A stretch of 64,000 nucleotides of DNA, from the NCBI RefSeq assembly GCF_020497125.1, contig NC_059075.1, positions 31,532,003 to 31,596,002 on the forward strand, read 5' to 3'. Below, one piece after another: positions 1-12,600 of the stretch. Both the position numbers and the translations under genes were made by a program. The DNA comes from Mauremys mutica (Eukaryota > Chordata > Testudines > Geoemydidae). The stretch's first letter is position 1; the number at the start of each line of letters is the position of its first letter. The notes under the pieces were generated by a model that worked only from the letters and a program-made list of their open reading frames with translations, ran no database searches and was not told the DNA's origin.

Positions 1-525
1 CGTCTCTTTTCCAAACTAAAAAGTCCCAGTCTTTTTAATCTCTCCTCATACGGAAGCTGTTCTATTCACTTAATCATTTTTGTTGCCCTTCTTTGTACCT
101 TTTCCAATTCTAATCTCTCTTTTTGAGATGGGGTGACCAGAACTGCATGCAGTATTAAAGATGTGGGCATTCCATGGATTTGTATAGTGGCATTATATTT
201 ACTGTCTTATTATCTATCCTTTTCCTAATGGCTGTTAACATTGTTAGCTTTTTTGACTGCTGTTGCATGTTGAGCGAATGTTTTCAGAGAACTATCCACA
301 ATGATGCCAAGATCTGTTTCTTGAGTGGTAGTGGTTAATTTAGATCCCATCATTTTGTATGTATAGTTGGGATGATGTTTTCCAATGTGCTTTACTTTGC
401 ACTTATCGACATTGAATTTCATCTGCCATTTTATTGCCCTGTCACCCAATTTAGTGAGAGCCATTTCACAGTCAGCTTTGAACTTATCTTGAGTAATTTT
501 GATTAGTGTTTGTAGGCCAGTTTGG
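1..525 (-). mobile_element. CR1 LINE fragment (C-terminal part of reverse transcriptase ORF)
   Basis: The minus strand encodes a 79-residue open segment (225-464) with the CR1 motifs KWQMKFNVDKCKVKHIG, YTYKMMG and TTTTQETDLGIIVDSSLK, the region just after the RT palm domain. The lower-strand frame continues toward position 1 with interruptions. The copy is 5'-truncated and inactive. It extends past the left edge of the window. Confidence 0.85.
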
Positions 526-899
526 GGCCTTCGGTTGTAAATTCCTGGAATTTATTTGTGGGCTTTTTTTGTGTCTTGTATAGTGCTGAGCACATGGATG
601 GCTTAACTAATGCTTAAACTATATCAAATCCCAACTGTAGCAATAATTGTTCCTTGTCAGTTGGAGTGATAGATACTTAAGTCACTTCTGAGAACTGTAT
701 ATAACTACATAACTTTCCAACATAGTAGAATTATCTGCCGTGTAACTTTACTAGGTTCTCCTTCCTACAGTGCTACATTTCACACAGCTTGAATATTGAT
801 TTAATTAAAGTTAGCGTAAATACAGTGACATTCAACTTTTTTACTTTCTAGCTAAATGTCTACTCCCTAAATACAGGAGAACAACAGAAATTTACATGT

Positions 900-1090
900 T
901 TCAGAGTGGTAGCCATGTTAGTCTGTATCAGCAAAAACAATGAGGAATCCTTCTGGCACCTTAGAGACTAACGGATTTATTTGGGCATAAGCTTTCATGG
1001 GCTAAAACCCACTTCATCTGATGCACTCCACTCCATGCATCTGATGAAGTGCGTGTTAGCCCACAAAAGCTTATGCCCCAATAAATTTAT
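900..1090. mobile_element. Small foldback retroposon, inverted dimer with 12-bp TSD
   Basis: A sense copy beginning TCAGAGTGGTAGCCATG and running to about 1030 is followed by an antisense copy of only the 3' half. Perfect 12-bp direct repeats (AAATTTACATGT) flank it at 888-899 and 1091-1102. The unit belongs to the same family as the monomer at 35816-35940. No polyA tail, ORF or clear tRNA-like box B is visible. I recognise the family as common in turtle sequence but cannot name its class. Confidence 0.8.
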
Positions 1091-1317
1091 AAATTTACAT
1101 GTATTGGAAGGACCAATTGTGAGGTACTGAATTTTACAAAGTAGCAAATAAGTAAACAAACAAAATTTGGGGGGGGTGATGTTCATCACAATATGGACAC
1201 TTAGAATTTAGTTTCAATTATTTATACTGTTTCTTAGTATGCTAAAAAAATGTGCTGCAGTATATTTTGTAAGGCTTATGAGACCTTAGCACAAAAATTC
1301 CTCAGTACAGTGTCCTA

Positions 1318-1410
1318 GTGCATCCGACGAAGTGGGCATTCACCCACGAAAGCTCATGCTGCAAAACGTCTGTTAGTCTATAAGGTGCCACAGGATTCTT
1401 TGCTGCTAGT
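1318..1410 (-). mobile_element. Foldback-family retroposon, 5'-truncated copy
   Basis: Read on the minus strand, this matches the 35816-35940 monomer from the CAGCAAAGAATCCTGTGG segment to its 3' end CGGATGCA. The first 35 or so bases are missing. A clear target-site duplication is not visible. Confidence 0.75.
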
Positions 1411-1424
1411 AAATCTTGTTTGAG

Positions 1425-2315
1425 CAGTGGGGAGAGACTAACAACTTTTTGTGCAAATTAGCCAGTTTTTAATGGGACTTTGCAGAGACTTGTAGTCTTT
1501 TTCCACTTTTGGCACAACTCACAGGATTTACTGTATTCCTTTATGTCCATCCCTATACCTGGCCAGTAAAACTTCTTCTGAAGCCGTCTAAATGTCCTTT
1601 CTACTCCTAGATGTCCATCGAATGGACAGTCATGGGCTAAATGTAGTGATGCTGACCTGTGCTTTTTGAGCATTATCAATTGTTTGTAGTGCTCCCTGTG
1701 GCCCTTGTTCTTTCCTATTGGGGCTTCCCTAAATATCTTGCCTTCTTGCATAAAAAAACCTCCCCCATCATCTTTTGCAGGGGTATTGCTAATGGTCTCT
1801 AGGAAAACATCTGTGTCCCAATCCCTAACAAGGGCTCCTTGCCTCTGGCTGATTTGGAGGGCTGCTTCAGTAAGAGGAGCTGATACCCCCTCCCTGGCAG
1901 GGCTTCCCACTCTGCAGTGCAGGCAAAGTGTCTTTCCCTGTTCCTTCTGTCTCTTTCTCCCCTGGGTCAGGCAAAGGGGCTTCTGTGGTACACGCTTTCC
2001 CACTGCAGGTTACCACATTAGTAACTTTAGACACAGGTATAATAATTTCCAACCAAAATGTCTGCAGGGATACCATCCCAAATTCCCACTTTCAGATCAT
2101 ATTTTGCTCCTCTCCTACTCCAGCTCTATGTGGGCTAAGGGTGCTGTGATTTCAAAATTTCCCAAAGCAAGGAGTTTTACATTTTCTTCTGGGAGCATGT
2201 TAAGCTCTTTGACCATCTCCCTTTTAACCAGTGAAATCTGCAGAGCAGTATCTTTCAATGCCTGGCATACCCTACCATTAACCTTCGCATCTTTGATGAA
2301 TATCTTGTCCTCCAC
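1425..2315 (-). pseudogene. Ty3/gypsy-type pol fragment: protease then integrase zinc domain
   Basis: On the minus strand an open segment at 2115-2315 looks like a retropepsin-like domain (VNGRVCQALKDTALQISLV; the usual D-S/T-G is degraded to D-T-A). It is followed after a linker with stops by an open frame (2003 to 1458). That frame ends in an HHCC integrase zinc domain: H-D-C-P-F-D-G-H, LGVERTFRRLQKKFYWPGI and the final C-E-L-C-Q. No reverse transcriptase lies between them. This is either an internal deletion or the PR-IN-RT order of Gmr1-like elements. The catalytic integrase core is missing. The element is non-functional. Confidence 0.75.
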
Positions 2316-2890
2316 AACAGAGGATAAAAATAAACAAAAAGTTTATTTAATAGAAAAATCATAGTCAATGATGAAATAGTAAGGAAAAGCAAATACAAGT
2401 TATACAAAAAATAAACATAAACACAAATCTCAGGCTTTATAATTCTCTACTAATACAAGTTACCTATTGCCTCTGAACAGTTTCCCAGTGTGTCCTATGT
2501 CCTAGAGGGGATGCTTCATGGACAGCACATCTATGCTGGCCCTCAGTTTCTGGACAGCCTTCACTTCAAGTTCCTTCCCTTTTAACAGGGCTTGTGGGTT
2601 TTTTGCTTCTGTTTTGGTTTGGTTTTTCCTTTTTCTCAGACTAATTCATGGTTACACGGGGGGGGGGTTTCAGTTTCAGTGTTTTCCCATTAACATTAGT
2701 GGTCCACCACTGTCTCTTTCTGGCTGGACAGTGCTCAGTGGTTGGAGCTGGTTCATGTAAATACCTGGCCCAGGAGATGCCCTCTGTGCCTGATTGATTC
2801 ACCATACTGCTGTGAGGTGATGCTCTAGTTGCACTATAGTTACAGTTACAATTTTCTGCACCTGTATACATGCGTGCATCTATAATCATA
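2316..2890 (-). mobile_element. Possible LTR or leader sequence of the adjacent gypsy fragment
   Basis: The stretch directly upstream (in element sense) of the protease remnant is non-coding, has A-rich polyadenylation-like signals on the minus strand near 2330-2350, and contains a G10 run. No TG/CA ends or duplication could be fixed. The assignment is by position only. Confidence 0.3.
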
Positions 2891-3761
2891 ACTTGATGCA
2901 GATCTCCTAATGACCAATAAATTCAGGAGATTACAAGCATTCATAAAAGACCTTACATGACATATATTTAATACACAACCAATTCATTCAATTGCTTGTT
3001 CTTTGGCGTTCAGACCTCCCGTTTTCCTCTTGGGGTGTCTGGACCATGATTTTCATATCTTGTCATAGCTAAATTATCATATGCCATATCCATGCTCAGT
3101 AGAACAGAGCTACTTTTGTATATTATCAGCCTGTTTCCTTTTGTCTAGTAATCTCTCAGAGAAGTGACCATGTTTATCATCTCATGATTTGTGAATTCAC
3201 TGTATATTCTCTTGCTGTGCGATATGAATTTTATATATCTATCCCTAAATCTACTTGGAACTCTCTTGGTGGTGATGATGGCATATTGGGCCTTTATTAA
3301 AAAGCATTCCTCACCTCACTCAACTCGTGGAAGAACTAGTTAGCAAATATTTTCCCAACAGAGGCATGTTGCTCAGTAAGCTATTGGTTCAGCTCTCTTG
3401 ATTGCTGCAATTCTTGAAATGGAATTAATCACTGATTTCAAAGGTAGTGCACTGCATGAACCAGGGTAGCTGTATTTTAAGATTTACCTGTTTATGTGAC
3501 TATGCATTCCAAATTCTATTTTTATCTCTGGAATAAGAAATTTTCTCACAGTTAAACTAATAGGAAGAAAGGAAAGACTTGAACCTGCAAGGTGAGGAGT
3601 GCTTTGACTCCATTTTGCTGGCTCAGATGCAGAGTAATGAGCACCTTGCAGAATCAAGCCCTAGGTGCAGGATGGAGTGGGCAAGAACAGATGCAGTGAG
3701 ACCAATTATATTCATGAAGAGCACAGCACGTTTGAATGTAAATTCATGAACATTATAAAAA
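2891..3761. other. Intronic sequence with no recognised feature
   Basis: No open frame of note, no terminal repeats and no recognised family. It has AT-rich composition like the unique intron elsewhere. Confidence 0.5.
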
Positions 3762-3769
3762 CTACATAG

Positions 3770-4105
3770 CAGTGGTCGGCAACCTCTGGCACGCGGTTCG
3801 CCAGGGTAAGCACCCTGGCGGGCCGGGCCAGTTTGTTTACCTGCTGCGTCGGCAGGTTTGGCGGACCGCGGCTCCCACTGGCTGCGGTTCGCCGTCCTAG
3901 GCCATTGGGGGCAGCAGGAAACGCCGCGGGCCAAGGGATGTGCTGGCTGAGGCTTCCCGCCTCCCGCATTGGCCTGGGGACGGCAAACCGCAGCCAGTGG
4001 GAGCCGTGGTCCGCTGAACCTGCTGACGCGGCAGGTAAAGAAACTGGCCCGGCCCGCCAGGGTGCTTACCCTGACGAGCCACGTGCCAGAGGTTGCCGAC
4101 CTCTG
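3770..4105. mobile_element. hAT-type foldback MITE with long inverted arms
   Basis: The two halves are near-complementary over almost the full 336 bp: CAGTGGTCGGCAACCTCTGG at the left and its complement at the right end. The arms contain matching GGGTAAGCACCCTGGCGGG and CCCACTGGCTGCGGTTCG segments. The flanking 8-mers CTACATAG (3762-3769) and CTATATAG (4106-4113) differ at one base, the target length of hAT elements. There is no transposase. The long frames inside are products of GC richness, not genes. Confidence 0.88.
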
Positions 4106-4113
4106 CTATATAG

Positions 4114-6578
4114 TGATTGTAAAACATTTATTTATTTATTGGCTCCTGTTCAGGGGAAGCGTTTTATATGCAGAGATGTCAAAATCACAATATATTTTCC
4201 AAATAAAGAGACATGTATGCATACACATCACTATATGTACCACTTTATAACAGAGTTCTCAATGTCCATGACTAGGCTGTGTGTTCATATCTCATGGCAA
4301 TCCTGAGCACCAGAGAAACTTTCAGTTGAGACTTCACATCTGAAAAGGGGGAAAAATGGTCCATGTGCAAGTGTTTTCAGTTGCACTGCAGAGCAAAACA
4401 GAATTGCTTGTCTCCAGGTCAACAGCCTTAAGGATACCTAATAAGATAGGAAATTAAACTTGAAGAGAGTTTGATGTGTTTTCCTTGACCTCCATCAAAG
4501 GTGGCAATTGTAAAACAATATATCTGCTATGAAAGAGCTGTCAAGATACCAGAAAACCAGGGCTCACTAAAAATGTGTGGGATTGCAGTACAGCTGGTTA
4601 ATATCAAAAGCAGCAATTCATTGGCACTCTCATTGCTAACAGAATTGTGGAATATCCCACTTTACATATGAAACAATTACGGTATTGTGGGCAAGAACAA
4701 GTAGGTAAATCAAAACTAAAGAGAGAGACTCATCATTTTAATGGTGAATCTTTGAGATAAGTTTTATTAGCAAGAAGAGATCGTAAGGACAAACTTCTAT
4801 ATCAAGGGAATTAGATCTTTGTTATTGGATTAGAGCTCCATCAAAATACCTCCCAACATTTCAAGAGGCTAACGTGGTCCAGGTTCTGCCCTGGGTGGTG
4901 GTGGGATAGGTGCTGCCCCCAGTGGGTGGGTAGCACTGGGGAGGGGTCATCTGCTGCCCCAGAAATTGGGTGGCCCTGGGGGGGAGTTGCAGAGTGAACC
5001 TGCTTTGCACTCAGCCCACTGCAGCAGCTCTAGTCCCAAAGGGCTGGCTGGGGTTGGCTACTCACTCTGAGCATTGTGACCTGGCCCCTGGGGCTGCTGA
5101 GGATTGGGTAGGCATTCCTGATAGGGGTGGCCAGACAAAATTTGAGTGAGCGGTGCTGTGACCCAATGCACCAGGTTGCAACGCCACCTGCAAATATCTT
5201 TCTGTAACAGCGCTGCAAAGGAATTACTGATTGTTTACAAAAAACAAAAAAAACCACTTACATTTCACCAATGTCCATATGGTACCATAATTTTTAAGGA
5301 TAATAATTAATAATATTTCTGTATTTAAAAGAATTTCCTATAATAAGAAAAATTATAATATGTAAATGTTATTTGGTAAACAGAATGCCTAGTTAACACA
5401 TTTCTTACCATTTTCATCTATTTCAGCCTCAGTATTTTATCATACTTCACTTCAGCTCCTGTTATGTGGAAACACAATAAATATTGTCTGGTTTTTTTCT
5501 GTTTTCTCCGTAATACTGAAGGCTCATTTGAATACCAGAAATAGTGTTTGGGTTCTTAAAGTTTGGGGGTATTTATTGGACATCTGTCAGTGCAGAACAC
5601 CTAGTTTGTATAATTGGGCTCTGCATGCTAGGAAGATAATTGCTAAATCAGTTTGTTTAAACCAGAAGAGCATCCAATCTTTGGCCTCATTTATAAAACC
5701 AGAATAATAAGCATAAGAGGAAATGGATTCTTAATGCCAACAGCAAATATGAAACTTTTGTAATTGATACACACACTAATTAAAATATATTAAATCTCTC
5801 TACACTAATGATCAGTCTATCTTATGGCATCCAGTTACTAAAGTGAGAGTCTCAGCTGAATATTCAGTGTAATAAATGAGTACTCTGATTTCATACCCAC
5901 CAGTAGTTTGAGTCCAGATGATTTCTTTAAATTGGAAATAATACTACCGGATCAATTTTTCATTGTACTAATGACCAGTTTTGAGGGTGCTAATGCTGCA
6001 ACAAGTGTTCACTTTGATTGAGAAGATGGGTATGTAGTTTCCTTTGGCACCTGAGTCTTAAATAAGCACCCAGAAGCTGGAAGTCTAAGGTCCCGCATCC
6101 AACAGTCACATGGCAGATGTGTATCACTTCTCCAATCAGAATAAAAAGGAACAGCCGACATAGCAATATTTTAAACATTCATGGTGTGAGGGAGAAAAAT
6201 TTTCTCCTTGGCTCTTAAATTTTGTAAACTTCTGTTAGAATGATCCTGTAGGCTCTGACAGCTTCTGTTTGTTTTGTCTTGTTGAGTAGTAGAACTTATT
6301 ACTGTAGTGCCTAGGACCCCAGCGCTAAATGCTGTACACAAACAACTGAAAGACAGTCCATTTCTCAAAGAGCTTGGTATCTTGATATGCAGGTTATTTG
6401 AACCAATTAGGTTTTCATTTCATAATACTTTAAGTGAGGATGTATATGACAAATCTACAGAAAAGCCTTACAATTATTTTGATCTTCTTAGGCCATTAAG
6501 ATAAGCATGTGCATAAATCTTTGAAAGCCCTTAATGAGTGTTTTATAAATTTATTAATCATTTTTATTTTAAAATTAG
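4114..6578. other. Intron with a GC-rich repeat-like patch and a MIR-like remnant
   Basis: Most is unique-looking AT-rich intron. Positions 4860-5215 are abruptly GC-rich (GGGTGGTGGTGGGATAGG, repeated CTGCCCC and GGGTGG) and resemble an old DNA element, but no ends were found. About 6300-6375 resembles an ancient interspersed repeat (CTGTACACAAACAACTGAAAG, CAAAGAGCTT). Nothing else is supported. Confidence 0.4.
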
Positions 6579-6662
6579 TGTTTAGAAAGAGCAATGAAGT
6601 TTGCATTTGAAGAGTTCCATCTTTGGTATCAGTTTGCATTGTCCCTAATGGCAGCAGGAAAA
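6579..6662 (+). CDS. TTC7B: TTC7B exon a (28 codons, phase 0-0)
   Basis: The exon follows a T-rich tract ending in AG and is followed by a consensus GTAAGT donor. It reads [13 protein letters not shown], then [15 protein letters not shown], the helix-turn-helix of a TPR unit. It is exactly 84 nt, so both borders fall between codons. Everything upstream in the window is the preceding intron. Confidence 0.95.
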
Positions 6663-9600
6663 GTAAGTCTAATCTTTTCTGTATATAATTCTTTGTATTG
6701 GTGGCTAGTAATAATTTTTTTACTAGTGTTTTCCATCTTTAAAGAACTTTGAAAACATTAACTAATCCTCACAGAAGCTCTGTGAATAGTGTACCAGTGA
6801 ATTTGTGGTCAGCATTGTACAAGGCACAAAAATACAGTTTCTGCCTCAAGAATTTACAATCTAGACAGAACCAATATTAAATATTTGGGGACTTTGCTGC
6901 TATACACACTAAAGTAAGCAGTAAAGTGAATGTAAGCTGTATTATTTTGTTTATTTTAGATAAGTTAGACATTACTCTGGAGAAAAATGCAGTAGAGTTT
7001 ATTTTGTTAACTGCCACTGTGATCAACAGAGGCTTGATTTTTAGATCCAAGCTCATACAATTCAGACTGATCCAGGAAGACAATCCAATTTACTTTTAAA
7101 TGTATTTAGTTTGGGGACTTCTGTTTACACCATTATTTATCAAATATTCTTGTCCAGGATGCAAAATCTCATGTACAAGTAAAAATTGAGTTGGAATATG
7201 TCAACCCTCATCTTATACTTTTGGATAAATTTTTTTCCTTTTACGTATGAATTAGTATGGGGAACAAGCCATTTTTGTTTTATTATGAATAGTTAATATC
7301 TCCTGCTTCCACCAAGCCCAGTCTGTACAGAGAGAGATAATTTACTGAGAAAATTTTATTTATTTAAAGGAATGTTTTGTGGCTTCTCTATCTTGGAGCC
7401 TTTTTTCTTCTGCCCCAATCCCCAGTTTAGTTTAGAGTGGCCTCTAAATTATGCTGGGGACAGAAGTGGAATTAAAAAGGCTTCAGGTTCAGGGAGCCAT
7501 AAAGGGCTGATCTATACTATACCAGTTCAGAAAGGTCCTTTACATGCTGTTATGCCAACTGGGCATCACTGGAGTACAGCTTGTTCTGGCTATATTCGTC
7601 CTATCCCTTCACTAGTCATGCTTAAGTCTAGGTTTTAGTCACAGGTATTTTTAGTAAAAGTCATGGACAGGTCTCAGGCAGTAAACAAAAATTCACGGCC
7701 TGTGACCTGTCCATGACTTGTACTATATACCCCTGACTAAAACTTGAGTGCTCTGAGGCAGGGGGCAGACTAGGGGTGCCGTGGGTGCTGGAGGTGGCAC
7801 GTAACCCAGGACCCCCACTGGTATTGGGGAGGGCGCCTGACAGGATGTCCCTGCAGCCCCTAGGCAGAGGTGCGGCCATTGGGCTCCATGCGCTGTCCCG
7901 CCCCAAGCACCCGCTCTGCAGCTCCCATTGGCTGGGAACGATGGCCAGTGGGAGCTGCGGGGGTGGTGCCTGCAGGCAGAGGCGGTGTGCCTCCACCAGG
8001 AACATGTTGCCGCTTCCAGGGAGTCCCCACAAGGTAACCACCACCCAGAGCCGTCACCTCCTCCTGCACCCCAACCCCCTGCCTCAGCCTTAGTCATGCC
8101 CCTATTCTGTGGGGGGATCAGAAGTGGAGTGCTATAGACCAAAGGTGAGCCCTTATCTCCCCTGGTAGGGCAGTTTTCTAGCTCTTCTGCACCATTGGAG
8201 TGATATGCAGGGCTGGCATTTAATCCAACATGATTGACTATACAGTGTATAAAGTCTTATATCTGATCTGTACAGATGCTTATGGCGGATTGTTAAAATA
8301 AAAATGAATTAATAGTGGTTCCTTCAGCTAGTAAAACAGAAACTAAAAAATGTAGCATTAGGGGTCTTGCAGTAGTGAGATGTTGGGCTTGTGCTTTTAG
8401 TGTTTCACAGTGAAAAATACATTTTTATACAGTCTGCTCGAGCTGTGAAAGTCTTGAAGGAGTGTATACGTTTGAAACCAGATGATGCTACTATTCCACT
8501 TCTTGCTGCAAAGCTATGCATGGGATCTCTTCACTGGGTAAGTTTATATTAGCAGTCAGATCAGCAAGGACTGAGAATTTCAGAATGTGACAAATCCATG
8601 GTTATGGACTTTGAAAATATGGTAGACACATTGACAGCACGCAATAGAATATTGATAAAAATACAGAATATTTTCTATAGGATCGCAGTTGAATAGTACT
8701 GTTTATCACTGTCTTTATATCTCCATGATTTAAAAATATTCAGGAACAGTTATTGCCATTAAAGTCAACATTTAACAAAAGTTAGCACACCTTGATTTCT
8801 GGTATTGTAAGAAATCGCTAATATGTTTCAGACACTAAGGGGTGGTAACTGTTAAATTCTGAGTTTTTAATAAATGACAACCACTTTAGCACAAAACTTT
8901 TTCACTTATATAGGAGCAGAATTTTTTGCATACAGATTTCAGAGATAGGTAATTATCCACACAGCACACCACTTGCTTTAATGGTTATATGGTTCAGAGA
9001 TTAGTCACTTATTTTAGCTTTAAGAGTAAATAATTGGAGGGAGGAGTTGACAGCATTACATTTTATTAATTATTCAGACATCCCAAGATCAGAAGGTAAA
9101 ATTTCCTCTTGAAAGAATTTCGTAGTAACATTTCTGTTGATGTTAGGTTTTGGAAAAGCTCACTTTTTTTTTTATACAACCTAAATTTGAGACCATATTT
9201 AACTTGAAAGTGTTATTTAATAGTAAAATACATTATTAGATCCCCTTGAAACAGGTATCTCTCTCCAGAAGACATTGATTTAATAAAAAGAATAATTTAG
9301 CGTTCATTGTGGTTATTGTATGAGTTGCAAGGTGGGCCTGTAGCTTCCAGAGGAAATGGTTGGGAGGAAGATGTGCAGTTTTTGTAATAATTATGGTTAT
9401 ATTTAATTTGCTTTGAATGTATAGTACCACAGAGGCAGGGCAGTGCTTTATAAATATTGCTTTTGTTTAGTTCAAGCAGAAATGAGAAAATGGTTCAGTA
9501 GCAGGGATATGACTTAAGTTGCTGAAAACATAGTATTACTTGATTGCTAATAGTGGTCCGAGTTCTGTAAATTTTCCTGCATAGGTGAATCCTGCATGGA

Positions 9601-12600
9601 GCAGCTTGCTGTATTGGGCATGTAGGTTTTAGATTCATTTCCAGTAAATTCATGTTGTTTTTTCTTTGTAGTTTGTAGTCTAACTACTTGACATCGCAAA
9701 GTGTAGGAGAGGGAGTGGTGTATGAATGTGTAGACAGGCCTGGATCTTACAAGGAGCTCTGCATTAGCAAAGCCAAATCAATGTCTGTGCGTGTGATGAA
9801 GAGATCTGCCGTGCGGAATCAGGGCCTTAGTTTCTGCAGTTATTAGTGGGGTGTTTCACAGAGAAATAAGTCATCAGGAAAAAAAAATTTTAATTGGGAA
9901 ATGTGACTGTAAGGCAGTAGAGGTTGGTGGGTGGGGTTCAGGGATAGGTATTGGATCTGAAAATAGATTTTAAATCCTTTTTTTGTTTGTTTGTTTAACA
10001 GACTAAATTTCAAGTTCACTTGTATCCTTTCAGTGCTAGTTCCCATTTCACCATAGAAATGGGTGTCTCGGCCTTGTGTAAGAGCTATATTCTTTGTTGT
10101 GGAGTTAATAGGACAACTAAATGTAGGCGGAAAAGGGCAGCGGGGTGCTTAAAGGAAGTGGTAATGGTTGATATTATTTGTTAAACTGACCTAATGTATA
10201 TTGCATCCATGGTCTGTACACTTCTTTCTAATTTTAGACTCACTGTAACACAGATTTTGGCTTGCTTTATATTTATGGTTTTGTGTGTGGAGTTTTCAAA
10301 AGCAAAACTCTGACAAAGACTTATGTTCATCTTTTGTAATATTTTCAGTTGGAAGAAGCGGAAAGATTTGCCAAAACGGTTGTTGATGTTGGTGACAAAA
10401 CATCGGAGTTCAAAGCAAAAGGCTATTTAGCATTGGGACTAACTTACAGCCTGCAAGCCACTGATGGTAAGAAAAGAATTCACGCATTGGGTATGTCTAC
10501 ACTGCAGCTGGAGTATGCGTCCCAGCATGGGTAGACAGATGTGCTTGCTTTGCTCGAGCTAGCACTCTAAAGATACCAGTTTAGCAAAATAGCAGAGACA
10601 GCAGCAGCTCAGACTAGCTGCCCAAGCACAAACCTGCCCAGACACCCTTGTTATGCATTCAGACAGTTGGCCACCTATGCTACTCTGGCTACACTGCTAA
10701 TTTTAGTGCACTAGCTCGAGCAAAGCTACCGTGTGTCTGTCTGCCCATGCTGGGGAGCACGCTCCCACCTGCAGTTTAGACATACTCATAGAGTTAGAAA
10801 ATACCAGTCATATAATGGAAAAACCTCAGACACACCAGCCTCTAAAAGAAAATGTGTTGTACGTTTTTTGCATCATTTTTGTCATAATAGTCTGTGAATG
10901 TATTAATCTTTGTTCAGTAAGCATGTGCAAGCAAATCTTTGACTCTTAAATATCGCTGATTAATATATCCTTTTTTAGCATCTTTGCGAGGGATGCAAGA
11001 GGTCCTGCAGAGAAAGGCTCTTCTTGCATTTCAGAGGTGAGTGGGTGTTAATCTTTTCATTTCATTCAGCTGTACATAGTGAAAAACCTTGCTGTATGTG
11101 GTTTTAAAAAAAGATATCTATGAAGATTATATAATGAGGATTTTACCTCTGGGAGTCTGGTTTCATGGGTACAGAACATATTGCATTAACATTCAGTTAA
11201 TCAGTTTCTGCCAGGCAAATCCAAACAGATTCCAAAAGATTTCCTCTTATTTCATTATTAAAGATATTTTTGTTGCCATCTACCAGAGACTATTGTTCAT
11301 CTAACAGTCCTTTAATGAAATGTTCTCTCTTTCTGATGTGCTAAAGGGGAGGGGGGGGGGAAAAAAGAAAGAAAGAAAGGAAATAGAGTCTTAAGGTCAC
11401 TGTTGAATCCAGTAAAAACATTTTTGTAGTGATTGTCATTGATCAAAGTGTACACCAAGATTTTTGCAATTGCGTATGCATAGTTTTAGAGTGATATGTG
11501 ATATAGTTTCTTTGTGCATTTGAATAAACAGGGAGTTTATCATTGTAAAATATGCTGGATTGCTAGATCTGGAGAATGAAGTCCTCTGTAGCCACAGAAC
11601 AGTCACAGCGCAGGCAATGACAATGCAAATCACACATGCGCATATCCCCAAATCTTGACCCAGGGTCAGAACTGTTTGGAAGAGAAAAGGGGGAACAAAA
11701 AGGAGTCAGTTTGTACATGAATTAAAGATTATAAATATAGAAAGAAGTTTAAATAGTAGAAGTGCCACAGTGTCTACACTTGATTCTTGCTAATGTATAT
11801 ACTCTTGCATAAGCCCACTTGGGTTATATAAAAGTCAAAAGGCTTTTGCAGGTTTTTTTCCTATTAAACATGGGGATCATTGACTTATACTTGAGTCACT
11901 TTTACAAGAATATGTAGGGTTTTGTTTAATATGGTGACATTAGATTGGAGGGGAATAGAGGAAAAATGGACATGTATGATACTATGATGGTATGACAGTT
12001 GTCGTCTTGTCTGACATACTGGAATTGAACTGTGGACCTTCAGAGCAAAAGCATGAACATCTATGGCTTGAGCTAAAGAACCATGTCTCCCTATCTGAGG
12101 TCTGTAACAACTAATTTCCTATGTGGATTAGCACAGAGCGGGACCTGTAGCACTCACTTATCAGTGAGTTACAATAGTTGTTGCAGTCTGTAACTGTCTT
12201 GAGACTTTTGTAAGCCCTTAGAACACTGAGGATTCATACATTCTGAGGCCACAAGGGACCAATGTAATCATCTAGTCTGACCACCCGAATAACACAGGCC
12301 ACAGATCTTCAGAATAATTTATATGAACTAGAGCATATTTTTTAGGAGAACATCCAATCTTGATCTAAAAATTGCCAGTGAGGAAGACTCCACCACTACC
12401 CTTTGTAAATTGTTCCAATGATTAATTACCCTCACTGTTGAAAATGTATCCCTTATTTGCAGTCTGAATTTGTCTAGCTTCAACTTGCAGCCACTGGGTC
12501 TTGTGATATCTTTGTCTGCTAGATTGAAGATCCCATTATCAAATATTTATTGTGCTTTGCGTGATGGTCCCTATTATATTCCACAGAGGGTTACATATAC

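Noticed and set aside
3833..4306. 157-codon open frame on the + strand
   Set aside because: It lies across the hAT foldback MITE and owes its length to GC richness; overlapping frames exist on both strands and no domain is seen.
7661..8142. Several overlapping frames of 69-139 codons
   Set aside because: All fall in one GC-rich repeat body, in competing frames on both strands, with no recognisable motif.
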